The notes beneath the pieces were generated by a model. That model was not told the DNA's origin. It saw only the letters and a list, made by a program, of their open reading frames with translations, and searched no databases. Positions 42,310 through 50,563 of a stretch of 64,000 nt of DNA are shown here, in pieces; position 1 is the first letter of the stretch, and each line of letters starts with the position of its first letter. The position numbers were made by a program, and so were the translations under genes. Origin of the DNA: Hyphomonas sp. (GTDB taxonomy: Bacteria; Pseudomonadota; Alphaproteobacteria; Caulobacterales; Hyphomonadaceae); NCBI RefSeq assembly GCF_022844445.1, contig NZ_JALHLS010000003.1:203134-267133 (forward strand). Reading direction: 5' to 3'.

Positions 42310-43032
42310 TTAGCTGGCAGCCTCGGCGTAAAGTCTGTTGACCTCGTTCCAGTTCACGACGCTCCACCATGCAGTGAGATAATCGGCGCGCTTGTTCTGG
42401 TACTTCAGGTAATAGGCATGCTCCCAGACATCGACGGCGAGGACAGGGGCGCCTTTGACGTCGGCAACGTCCATCAGCGGATTGTCCTGGTTGGCAGTCG
42501 AGGTGATCGCCAGCTTCCCGTCCTTGACGACGAGCCAGGCCCAGCCCGACCCGAAGCGGCTGGTGGCGGCCTTATTGAAGGCTTCCTTGAAGGCGTCCAT
42601 CGAGCCGAAGTCGCGGTCGATCGCGGCCGCAAGGTCAGCGGAGGGTGCACCGCCGGTGCCTTGAGGCGCCATCAGGGTCCAGAAGAGGCTGTGGTTCCAG
42701 TGGCCGCCGCCATTGTTGCGCACCGCCGGCGGAAGGGTGGAGATATTTGTCAGCAGATCTTCGATCGAGCGGCCCTGCAACGCCGGGTCTGCGGCAACTG
42801 CGGTGTTCAGGTTGTCGACATATGTCTTGTGGTGGCGGCCGTGGTGGATCGACATCGTTGCAGTGTCGATTGCCGGTTCAAGGGCATCGAGCGCGTACGG
42901 GAGCGCCGGCAGTTCAAACGCGGCGGCTTTCGGCGCCTCCAACTGCGCAGCGTCGGGCGTCTGCGCGCAGGCAACGATGGGCGAGAAAGCCAGCGCCAGA
43001 GCGGCACAGCTGCGAGAGAGAGAATTTAACAT
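42310..43032 (-). CDS. Exported Fe/Mn superoxide dismutase
   Basis: 240 residues from the ATG at 43032, preceded by AAGGAG. An N-terminal export signal ([20 protein letters not shown]) ends in IVAC-AQ, which could be a lipobox or an ordinary cleavage site. The enzyme body is complete: [42 protein letters not shown] and [15 protein letters not shown] supply the three His and one Asp metal ligands. The GGGHxNHSLFW form resembles Mn or cambialistic enzymes. It removes superoxide outside the cytoplasm. It is the first gene of the stretch leading to the PPTase and is divergent from feoA. Confidence 0.88.
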   Translation of the reverse strand: MLNSLSRSCAALALAFSPIVACAQTPDAAQLEAPKAAAFELPALPYALDALEPAIDTATMSIHHGRHHKTYVDNLNTAVAADPALQGRSIEDLLTNISTLPPAVRNNGGGHWNHSLFWTLMAPQGTGGAPSADLAAAIDRDFGSMDAFKEAFNKAATSRFGSGWAWLVVKDGKLAITSTANQDNPLMDVADVKGAPVLAVDVWEHAYYLKYQNKRADYLTAWWSVVNWNEVNRLYAEAAS

Positions 43033-43242
43033 GGGGGGCTCCTTGAACTGTTTCGGCGGGGACGCCTTGGTGGCCGTCACGCGCTGGATCGCGCGGCTGC
43101 CACCTGTGGTCCAACCACTATAACCGGAAACTCGCACGGGTGTTCCAGACTGTCACCCCACTGCCCTGCAGTTGAAGCCCCCAAAGCGGCAAACCTTTCC
43201 AATGCGAAATTTGAGTTGGCAAAAGCGGGCAATGCCTCTATT

Positions 43243-43263
43243 TGCAAATGGTTCGCATTTGCA
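43243..43263. promoter_or_regulatory. Predicted Fur-like (iron-responsive) operator
   Basis: TGCAAATG-N5-CATTTGCA is a 21-bp palindrome with perfect 8-bp arms in the 298-bp gap between the divergent SOD (start 43032) and feoA (start 43331) genes. TGCAAAT-type half-sites fit alphaproteobacterial Fur/Mur boxes (from memory). Its place suits control of feoAB and possibly of SOD and what follows it. Confidence 0.6.
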
Positions 43264-43330
43264 CACCGTCCCCGGCGAGCGACAGACGCAAACCGCAGAC
43301 GAACACACCGAGGCGCGTGGAGCCCCGCCA

Positions 43331-43558
43331 ATGAATATCGATGATCTGCCGGAAGGCGGCACGGCGCACATCCTCGCAATTTCTTCGGCCCTGCCGGAAC
43401 TGGCGGCGAAGCTGCGCGAGATCGGCTTTTGCGAGGGCGATGAAGTTCAGCTGCTGACCCGCGGCCCCTTTGGTGCGCAGCCTCTTGCGGTGCGCCTGAA
43501 CCGGCGTGTCATCGCCATGCGGCTGGACGAGGCCCGCGCGATCGAGGTGACGCCGTGA
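43331..43558 (+). CDS. feoA: FeoA ferrous-iron transport accessory protein
   Basis: 75 residues of an SH3-like FeoA fold: LPEGGTAHILAI, LAAKLREIGFCEGDEVQLL, GPFGAQPLAVRLNRRVIAMRL. It is a small cytosolic partner that modulates FeoB. The ATG at 43331 fits the family N-terminus (MNIDDLPEG). It overlaps feoB by 4 bases. Confidence 0.9.
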   Translation: MNIDDLPEGGTAHILAISSALPELAAKLREIGFCEGDEVQLLTRGPFGAQPLAVRLNRRVIAMRLDEARAIEVTP

Positions 43559-45381
43559 GCGACCTTCGCTTTGCGCTGGTAGGCGCGCCCAATTGCGGCA
43601 AGTCCACCCTGTTCAATGGCCTCACGGGTGGCCGCGCCAAGACGGCCAACTATGCCGGCGTGACAGTAGAGCGCCGGCGCGGCTGGTTCACCACCGCCAG
43701 CGGACAGCGTATCGAGCTGATCGACCTGCCCGGCATCTACGGCTTCACAACACGGTCTCTGGACGAGCGCATCTCCATCGACACCATCATGGGTCGCAAT
43801 GCCGACGAAGCGGCGCCCGATGGCTTGCTGGTGCTGATCGATGCCGGCGACATCCGCACGCAGCTGCACTTCATCCTTCAGGTTCGCGCTCTGGGTCGGC
43901 CGATGCTGCTGGCGCTCAACATGTACGATTTAGCCGAACGCGACGGTGTGCGCATCGATGTTGCCGCGCTTGAGCGCCGGCTCGGCGTTCCGGTCGTCAC
44001 CGCGCGGGCCACTCGCACCAGCGGCCGCGAGGCGCTGCTGAAGCGGCTCGATGAGGTGATCGCTTCGGATACGTGGATGCGACCGGCCGCACCGGCCGCC
44101 GAACCCGATCTCCGGCAGCTGCAACGTGAAGCGCGCGACATTGCCCGCGAGGCGATCTTGCAGGAGCCGGTAATGAACCGGCTGACACGGGCGATCGACA
44201 AGGTGGTGCTGCACAAGATTGCAGGCCCGGTCATTCTCGCCTCATTGCTGTTCTTCATCTTCCAGGCAGTGTTTGCCTGGGCGGCCTGGCCGATGGACGC
44301 GATTGATGGCGGCGTGTCCGCCTTCAGTGCCTGGCTCAGCACGTCCCTACCTGACAACTGGATCCGAAGTCTTCTGACCGACGGCATCATCGCGGGTGTC
44401 GGCAGCGTCATCATTTTCCTGCCTCAGATCATCATCCTCTTCGCTTTTATCCTGCTGCTGGAATCTTCCGGCTACATGGCCCGCGCGGCCTTCCTCATGG
44501 ACGAACTGATGCTGCGCGTCGGCCTAAACGGGCGCGCTTTCATTCCCCTGCTCTCCAGTTTCGCATGCGCCATTCCGGGCATGATGGCAGCGCGAACCAT
44601 AGAGAACGAGCGCGACCGGCTGACGACCATCATGATCGCGCCGCTGATGACCTGTTCGGCGCGCCTGCCCGTCTACACGCTGATCATCGCGGCCTTCATT
44701 CCGCAGACCAATGTCGGCCCCTTCGGCCTGCAGGGCGTCGTCATGTTCGCGCTTTACGCGGTGGGCATCCTGAGTGCCGTGATCGTTGCCTTTGTCCTGA
44801 AGCGGACGCTCACCAAGGGCCCAGCGCAGGCCCTGCTGATGGAACTGCCGACATACAAGACGCCGGACCTGCGTGATTTTGCGCTGAACCTGTCTTCGCG
44901 CGCCTGGGCATTCCTGCGGCGCGCAGGTGTGGTGATCTTCACCGTTTCTGTGATCCTCTGGTTCCTCGCGAGCTTCCCGGAATCCGCTGACGGAATCCGG
45001 GGTTCATTCGCGGGCCTTCTCGGCGGATTGCTGGAGCCGGTCCTGCGGCCCATCGGCTTCAATCTCGAAATAGCCATCGCGCTCGTGCCCGGCATGGCGG
45101 CGCGTGAGGTGGCCGTCGGCGCACTCGGCACCGTTTATGCCCTGCAGGGCGCGGACGCGGACGGTCTTGCGGCGGCGCTGCAAACCTCGTGGTCGGTGCC
45201 GACCGCACTGGCCTTCCTCGCCTGGTATGTCTACGCGCCGCAATGCCTCGCGAGCCTCGCGGTGGCCAAACGCGAGACGAACTCGTGGCGGTGGACGGCG
45301 GTGATCGTGGTCTACCTGTTCGCGCTCGCCTACATCGCCGCGGGCGTCACCTACTGGACCGCGACCTGGGCAGGCCTCTGA
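43555..45381 (+). CDS. feoB: FeoB ferrous-iron transporter
   Basis: 608 residues, starting at GTG in a GTGA overlap with feoA. The N-terminal G domain has G1 GAPNCGKST (K16), the switch region NYAGVTVERRRG and DLPGIYGFTTRS. The membrane part carries the two Gate motifs: FACAIPGMMAARTIENERDR with the conserved Cys, and PGMAAREVAVGALGTVYAL. It imports Fe2+ across the inner membrane. The protein is shorter than E. coli FeoB but in the normal range for alphaproteobacteria. No feoC follows. Confidence 0.94.
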   Translation: MSDLRFALVGAPNCGKSTLFNGLTGGRAKTANYAGVTVERRRGWFTTASGQRIELIDLPGIYGFTTRSLDERISIDTIMGRNADEAAPDGLLVLIDAGDIRTQLHFILQVRALGRPMLLALNMYDLAERDGVRIDVAALERRLGVPVVTARATRTSGREALLKRLDEVIASDTWMRPAAPAAEPDLRQLQREARDIAREAILQEPVMNRLTRAIDKVVLHKIAGPVILASLLFFIFQAVFAWAAWPMDAIDGGVSAFSAWLSTSLPDNWIRSLLTDGIIAGVGSVIIFLPQIIILFAFILLLESSGYMARAAFLMDELMLRVGLNGRAFIPLLSSFACAIPGMMAARTIENERDRLTTIMIAPLMTCSARLPVYTLIIAAFIPQTNVGPFGLQGVVMFALYAVGILSAVIVAFVLKRTLTKGPAQALLMELPTYKTPDLRDFALNLSSRAWAFLRRAGVVIFTVSVILWFLASFPESADGIRGSFAGLLGGLLEPVLRPIGFNLEIAIALVPGMAAREVAVGALGTVYALQGADADGLAAALQTSWSVPTALAFLAWYVYAPQCLASLAVAKRETNSWRWTAVIVVYLFALAYIAAGVTYWTATWAGL

Positions 45382-45433
45382 CGCGCTCTAATCGGCCTTT
45401 GCGTCGAAGCTATCTCTGACGACTCTCCGCTGC

Positions 45434-45574
45434 ATGGACAGTGAACGCGGTCCCTCTGCAAGCTCGCCCGCAAATGTTGAAGCGGTCCGTCGCGCACTAG
45501 AAGGGGCAGGAATTGTATTCCTGGAGCCAGGTCCAAGCAAAAGCGGCGGCGCTGGGGTTCGATTGAAGAAATGA
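45434..45574 (+). pseudogene. C-terminal tail of an XRE-type regulator (remnant)
   Basis: A 46-codon frame reads SSPANVEAVRRALEGAGIVF, then SGGAGVRLKK and a stop. This is the standard C-terminal end of short XRE-family HTH regulators in alphaproteobacteria, where the DNA-binding half comes first (family knowledge, from memory). The HTH half is absent here, and feoB ends only 52 bases upstream. It is most likely the left-over end of a deleted gene. Confidence 0.55.
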
Positions 45575-45961
45575 CCGGAAGAGCACTTTCGTTTACTCGC
45601 AAGGCAAGCGCTGATTATTGTTTTTATTAGCTTTTCTTGTTTTTGATGCCGGAGACAAAGCCAGCCTGCTGAAGCCTGTGGGGCGGCCCGAGTCACGAAC
45701 TCCACAGCTTCTCAAGCCGATCCGCTGACGCCCAAGGCTTTGCCAGGGCCTCCGGCGGCGGCGCGAAAGATCAAGAAGCAAGACCAAAACTCGGCCGCCG
45801 CCGCTTCCAGATCGCAAGTTCGACCTGTTCAGAAGCTCTTCAACATGTGTTGCCAAACACCGAGGAGCGGTGCGCGGGCCCTGCCTGCAGAGGCAAAGCT
45901 CAGCCGTTGAAGTCCGACCGGGCACAAATTCTTTTCTTGCAGCTCTGAAGCGATCGGTTAT
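45575..45961. other. Intergenic stretch without a recognisable gene
   Basis: 387 bases. The first ~60 bases are T-rich, unlike the neighbours. Short frames on both strands show no motif or plausible start signal. It lies between two gene remnants and looks like decayed DNA. Confidence 0.5.
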
Positions 45962-45974
45962 GTGATAATATCAC
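45962..45974. promoter_or_regulatory. Predicted Zur-like operator
   Basis: GTGATAATATCAC is a perfect 13-bp palindrome just upstream of the COG0523 remnant and the TonB receptor gene. A+T-rich dyads of the form TGATAATATCA with GT/AC ends resemble Zur boxes, and Zur commonly controls COG0523 and TonB receptor genes in Caulobacter relatives (family knowledge). Confidence 0.5.
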
Positions 45975-45981
45975 GTTCGTT

Positions 45982-46251
45982 ATGCCGCTGAGCTCCGCTA
46001 TGACCTTGCACCAGAATTCCTCCGTCGCGGTGCTGTCTGGATTTCTCGACGCGGGGAAAACGGCGTTCCTCAACCCTGTTTTGAACAACCGCGAAGGCGG
46101 TCGCGCGGCGGTGAGCGTCAATGACACGCGCGAGGTCAACAAGACGCGGAACTTGCCGGTCAGAACTGCGCCGGCCTGTCACGGACAGAAGGAACGCCGA
46201 TTGAGAAGTCGGCGCCTACTCGACAATGCCTCTTTACACTTGAAGGACTGA
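45982..46251 (+). pseudogene. Truncated COG0523 (CobW-like) GTPase head
   Basis: The frame gives VAVLSGFLDAGKTAFLNPVL followed by NNREGGRAAVSVNDTREVN, which is the N-terminus of zinc-responsive COG0523 GTPases (usual form LSGFLGAGKTTLLNHVLNNREG). After about 50 family-like residues the sequence diverges and stops at 46251, while the family is ~350-400 residues. The Walker A Gly is Asp and the Thr pair is Thr-Ala. It is a remnant that still sits behind the Zur-like box. Confidence 0.65.
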
Positions 46252-46256
46252 CACTG

Positions 46257-48398
46257 ATGAAATCCAGATTCTCCGCCCTGCTGCTGGCCGGCTGCGCGAA
46301 CTTAACGCTCGTTCCAGCCGCAGCCCTTGCTCAGGGCACGGAAGACACCGAAGCGCGGCAGCAGACAGTTGTCGTAACCGGCACGCGTCAGGCTTATCAA
46401 GGCGAATTCGAGGTTCTGGAGGTTCCGCAAGCCGACCTCGTGATAGATTCAGACGCCCTCCGCGACGCGGGCGTGCTGAATCTCAACCAGGCACTGGATC
46501 TGTCGGCCTCGGTTGCCCGGCAGAACAACTTCGGCGGCCTTTGGAACAGCTTTGCCGTTCGCGGTTTTGTCGGCGACGAAAATCTGCCAAGCAACTATCT
46601 GGTCAACGGCTTCAACGCCGGGCGCGGTTTTGGCGGCCCACGTGATATCTCGGGCATCGAGAGTGTCGAAGTGCTCAAAGGCCCGCGCGCCGCTCTGTTC
46701 GGACGCGGCGAACCCGGCGGGACAGTCAACCTTGTGACCAAGCGCCCGACTTTTGAAACCGCCGGTGAACTTAAGCTGGCAGCGGGAAGCTTCGATTTCT
46801 ACCGAGCCGATGCAGACTACACGAGCCCGCTTTCCGGGAATGCAGCCTTTCGCGTGACAGGCTTTTACGAAGATGCCGGCAGCTTCCGCGACACGATCGA
46901 AACGCTCAAGTACGGCGCAAACCCGTCGATTGCTCTCAAGCTGGGTGGTTCCACCCAGATGGTCTATGAGGCAGAGTTCAGCCGTCAGGAAATCCCGTTT
47001 GACCGCGGCGTACTCGCTATAAACGGCGAACTCGGCCGCATTCCTGAGAGCCGCTTCCTGGGAGAGCCAGGGGACGGGCCGCTTGAAGCGGATGTCCTCG
47101 GTCATCAGCTCGAACTCCAGCATGACTTCAACGATGACTGGAGCGCTCTTGTCGGTTTGAACTATCGTGAAACATCACTTCAGGGAACTTCGACGGAAGC
47201 GGAACTTGCTGGCAGTCGCCAGCGTCTGTTGAATGACGGGCGCTCGGTTTCGCGTCAGCGGCGCAGTCGGGACTATGACGCAACATATATTGTTCTGCGT
47301 GGGGAAATTACTGGACGCTTCTATACGGGATCGATTGAGCACCGCATCATTGCCGGTGTGGATACCGATGAATTCGAAAACGAACAGGTCTTCCTGCGAT
47401 TCCGGCCACCGACAAATGCTTCCAACCCTTCCGAGCAAGCCGCCAACATCATCGATGCCTTCAATCCCGTCTATGGACGCTTCCCTCTTCCATCCTTCAG
47501 CCCACCGACAAACCGCGTCGAAACCCAACGCTCAACCGGCATCTTCCTGCAGGACCAGATAACCCTGACAGACCGCCTCGAAGTTCGCCTCGGGGGTCGA
47601 TACGACGATTTCGAACAGGAGTTGGTGAACCGCGCCAACGGCAGCAAGAGCAAGCAGACAGAAAGCCAGTTCAGTCCTCAGTTCGGCGCCGTTTACAAGG
47701 CGAGTGACCTCGTCTCGGTCTACGCCGCCTATGGAGAGAACTTCCGGCCGCTTTCAGGTTCTGATTTTGCCGGAAACGCCTTTGATCCGAACTACTCGAA
47801 ATCTCTCGAGGCCGGTCTGAAGTTTGCGCTGCGAAGCGGCGCATTGATCGGCACTGTCAGCGTGTTTTCCATCGAGCAGGAAAACATCCTGACGGCCGAC
47901 CCCGTCAATGCCGGATTCTCGGTGTCGGCCGGCAAGGCTGAAAGCGAGGGCTTCGAGTTCGATCTCAGCGGCGAGATTGCAGAAGGACTGACACTCTGGG
48001 CATCGTATGCCTACGTTGATGCGCAGGTCAGCAATGATGTGCTTGATTTCAATTTTGCCTTGCCCATTGAAGCCGGCGACCGTCTGCTCAACATCCCGGA
48101 GCAGTCACTGAGCCTGCAACTGGTCAAACAATCCCAACTGGCGTCTCGTCCGCTCTCGTTTGGAGCCGGGCTTCTCCACGTAGGTGAACGTCTGGGTGAA
48201 GCCGGCACCGAGTTCGAACTGCCGGCCTACACACTGGCAAGGGCCTTTGCGGCCTATGACCTGACCGATGCGCTCACCCTGCGTGCCGAGGTCGATAACC
48301 TGTTCGATGAGACTTACTACACAAATTCCTTTTCCCAGTTGTGGATCCAGCCCGGAACGCCGCGAAGCTTGCGCATCTCCGCTGTTGTCAGGTTCTAG
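46257..48398 (+). CDS. TonB-dependent siderophore/metal-complex receptor
   Basis: 713 residues. Signal peptide of ~26 residues (ending AAALAQ), a TonB-box-like start QQTVVVTGTR, then the plug domain (NSFAVRGFVGDENLPSNYLV, ISGIESVEVLKGPRAALFGR, GEPGGTVNLVTKRP) and a 22-strand barrel ending in Phe (SLRISAVVRF). The plug pattern is that of siderophore receptors (FhuA/FpvA group). It follows the Zur-like box and the COG0523 remnant, which suggests zinc or iron control. The next gene starts 10 bases after its stop, so it heads an operon with an ABC-2 exporter. Confidence 0.92.
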   Translation: MKSRFSALLLAGCANLTLVPAAALAQGTEDTEARQQTVVVTGTRQAYQGEFEVLEVPQADLVIDSDALRDAGVLNLNQALDLSASVARQNNFGGLWNSFAVRGFVGDENLPSNYLVNGFNAGRGFGGPRDISGIESVEVLKGPRAALFGRGEPGGTVNLVTKRPTFETAGELKLAAGSFDFYRADADYTSPLSGNAAFRVTGFYEDAGSFRDTIETLKYGANPSIALKLGGSTQMVYEAEFSRQEIPFDRGVLAINGELGRIPESRFLGEPGDGPLEADVLGHQLELQHDFNDDWSALVGLNYRETSLQGTSTEAELAGSRQRLLNDGRSVSRQRRSRDYDATYIVLRGEITGRFYTGSIEHRIIAGVDTDEFENEQVFLRFRPPTNASNPSEQAANIIDAFNPVYGRFPLPSFSPPTNRVETQRSTGIFLQDQITLTDRLEVRLGGRYDDFEQELVNRANGSKSKQTESQFSPQFGAVYKASDLVSVYAAYGENFRPLSGSDFAGNAFDPNYSKSLEAGLKFALRSGALIGTVSVFSIEQENILTADPVNAGFSVSAGKAESEGFEFDLSGEIAEGLTLWASYAYVDAQVSNDVLDFNFALPIEAGDRLLNIPEQSLSLQLVKQSQLASRPLSFGAGLLHVGERLGEAGTEFELPAYTLARAFAAYDLTDALTLRAEVDNLFDETYYTNSFSQLWIQPGTPRSLRISAVVRF

Positions 48399-48407
48399 GA
48401 GCACGCG

Positions 48408-49130
48408 ATGCGTGAGTTTGCGCTTTCTGCAGACAGGCTGAGCGTCAAGCGTGGCGGTCTTCTCGCCCTTCGCGATGTGAGCTTCGATGTGCGGGCCGGC
48501 GAAGTGTTCGCTCTGCTTGGCGGCAACGGCGCTGGCAAGTCGACGACACTCCTGTCCTTCCTCGGCCTGCTCAAGCCAGAAGCCGGCGAAGCCCGGGTGC
48601 TGGGTCGCCCCGCCCATGAAGATGTCACCGCTTCTCGCCGGCAGATCGCATACCTGCCTGAGGCGGCGACGCTTTATCCGCACCTTTCGGCCGAGGAGAA
48701 CATCGCCTATTTTCTGTCGCTCGCGGGCCTGCGCAGGGACAAGACTGCCATAAGCGCGGCGCTTGAGCGGGTCGCGCTTCAGCCTGCCGCGCGGACACAG
48801 CGAATGGAGCGCTATTCGAAGGGCATGCGCCAGAAGGTCGCCATAGCGCTGGCCCTTCTTCGGGAAGCCCCGATCCTCCTGCTCGACGAGCCGACATCCG
48901 GTCTCGACCCGATCGCAATCGATGACTTCAATGCCCTGATCGAAGATCTGGCGCGGTCAGGCTCGACCGTCCTGATGGTCACCCACGACGTCTATGGCGC
49001 TTGCCAGGTCGCCTCACGCATCGGCCTCCTGAGAGCCGGCGAACTGGTGGGGGTCTTTGATGCGCCAGTCGGCGGACGCATCGATACCGACGCCGTGCAC
49101 GCGGCCTTCGCCGGGCGCACTGCCGCATGA
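48408..49130 (+). CDS. ABC transporter ATP-binding protein (ABC-2/NosF type)
   Basis: 240 residues with Walker A GGNGAGKSTT, Q-loop, signature RYSKGMRQKVAIALA (a KGM form common in ABC-2 ATPases), Walker B ILLLDEPTSGLDP and H-loop MVTHDV. It powers the two DUF3526-type permeases downstream, with a 4-base overlap with the first. Substrate unknown; position suggests a role tied to the TonB receptor. Confidence 0.9.
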   Translation: MREFALSADRLSVKRGGLLALRDVSFDVRAGEVFALLGGNGAGKSTTLLSFLGLLKPEAGEARVLGRPAHEDVTASRRQIAYLPEAATLYPHLSAEENIAYFLSLAGLRRDKTAISAALERVALQPAARTQRMERYSKGMRQKVAIALALLREAPILLLDEPTSGLDPIAIDDFNALIEDLARSGSTVLMVTHDVYGACQVASRIGLLRAGELVGVFDAPVGGRIDTDAVHAAFAGRTAA

Positions 49131-50563
49131 GAAAGGTCCTCCTCGTCGCAGCTGACGAATGGCGGTTCTGGCGACGCTCACGCCTTGCCATGCTGGCACT
49201 TGGGCTTTTGCTCCTGCTTGTTGCGGCGTCTGCAACGCTGACTGCGCTGCGTATGTCGAGTGAAGCCCAAGCGCGCAGCCAGCTGCAGACAGACGCCGAA
49301 GAAACCTACCGCAGCCAGCCCGATCGCCATCCTCACAGGATGGTTCACTATGGGCACTATGTCTTCCGTACCCCGCCGCCGCTCGCAATGATCGACCCGG
49401 GTGTCGATCCGGTGACCGGCCAGTCGATTTTCCTTGAAGGGCACCGGCAGAATGCCGCGATGTTTGCCGATGCAAAGGCTGGCGCAACGGCGGGTCAGAT
49501 GGCAGATATGTCGCCGGCCGCTGTGCTGAGCCTCTTCGCGCCGCTCCTGTTGATTGCGATGGGTTACAGCGTCATGACGCGCGAGAGGGAAGCGGGAACG
49601 CTTGGCCCCCTTCTCGCGCAAGGCCTATCACCCCTGACGCTCGTGGCTGGAAAGTGGCTCGCGCTTGCCTCAGTCGCGGGGCTTACGCTGCTGCCATTGA
49701 TGCTGACAGCGGCCGCGGCAATCAGCAAAGGCGAATCCATATCCGCCACCGCCGTTTTTGCGGGCAGTTACGGCCTTTACCTCCTCGTCTGGTGCACGCT
49801 GGTCGTTGCCGTCTCCAGTCTCGCGACACGCCGGGCCGGCGCGCTCACGATCCTGGTTGTCGTCTGGATACTCTTGGCGCTGATTATTCCCCGGTTTGCG
49901 GCCAATGTCGCCGCGAGCGCAGCGCCTGCCCAGGGCAAAATCGAGGCAGACTTTGAAGTTCTGAGTGAGTTGCGGTCCATGGGTGATGGTCACAACGCTG
50001 CCGACCCGGCCTTCGAACAGCTGAAAACCAATCTTCTCCTGCAATACGGCGTTGCCTCCATCGAAGACCTGCCGGTCAATTTTCGCGGGGTCGTCGCTCA
50101 GACTGCCGAAGCAGACCTTACGGCGGTGCTGAACCGGTTTGCGGAAGAACGCATGGCAACGGAGATTCACCAGGTCAGCTTGCTTCGTTCATTTGGATGG
50201 ATCTCGCCGACCCTCGCGCTTCGTGAAGCATCGATGACTTCGGCAGGCACCGGTGTGGAAGCCCATCACAAATTCCTGCGCGACGCCGAGGCAGTGCGGT
50301 TCGATTTTGTACAGGGCCTGAACCGCGTCCATGCCGAGCAGCTCGCTTACGCCGATGACATAAATCGTAGCAGTGATCCTGAGGCTGAGCGGCGCACCCG
50401 CGTCAGTTCAGAAAACTGGAAGGCGCTCGAAGACTTCGACTTCGTCCCGCCGCCATCCGGCGCGCGCGTCGAGGGCGCGCTTACGCCGCTTGGAAAGCTC
50501 GGCGCATGGTTTGCGCTTCTTTTCGGTCTTGTCCTGTTGAGCGCCAGGGGACTGAAACCATGA
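49127..50563 (+). CDS. ABC-2 type permease, DUF3526-like, first subunit
   Basis: 478 residues. A first membrane helix (LAMLALGLLLLLVAASATL) is followed by a ~110-residue extracytoplasmic segment, then five further hydrophobic segments (VLSLFAPLLLIAMGYSVM ... GAWFALLFGLVLLSARG) with a second large soluble loop. This split layout and the EREAGTLGPLLAQG cytosolic loop are ABC-2/DUF3526 marks. It overlaps both neighbours (ATGA junctions). Confidence 0.83.
   Translation: MRKVLLVAADEWRFWRRSRLAMLALGLLLLLVAASATLTALRMSSEAQARSQLQTDAEETYRSQPDRHPHRMVHYGHYVFRTPPPLAMIDPGVDPVTGQSIFLEGHRQNAAMFADAKAGATAGQMADMSPAAVLSLFAPLLLIAMGYSVMTREREAGTLGPLLAQGLSPLTLVAGKWLALASVAGLTLLPLMLTAAAAISKGESISATAVFAGSYGLYLLVWCTLVVAVSSLATRRAGALTILVVVWILLALIIPRFAANVAASAAPAQGKIEADFEVLSELRSMGDGHNAADPAFEQLKTNLLLQYGVASIEDLPVNFRGVVAQTAEADLTAVLNRFAEERMATEIHQVSLLRSFGWISPTLALREASMTSAGTGVEAHHKFLRDAEAVRFDFVQGLNRVHAEQLAYADDINRSSDPEAERRTRVSSENWKALEDFDFVPPPSGARVEGALTPLGKLGAWFALLFGLVLLSARGLKP

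Noticed and set aside
43172..43330. Upstream in-frame extension of feoA (start at 43172)
   Set aside because: It would place the Fur-like palindrome inside the coding region; the FeoA fold starts at MNIDDLPEG.
45593..46182. Minus-strand short frames between feoB and the TonB receptor
   Set aside because: They are antisense to recognisable plus-strand remnants or lie in non-coding DNA.
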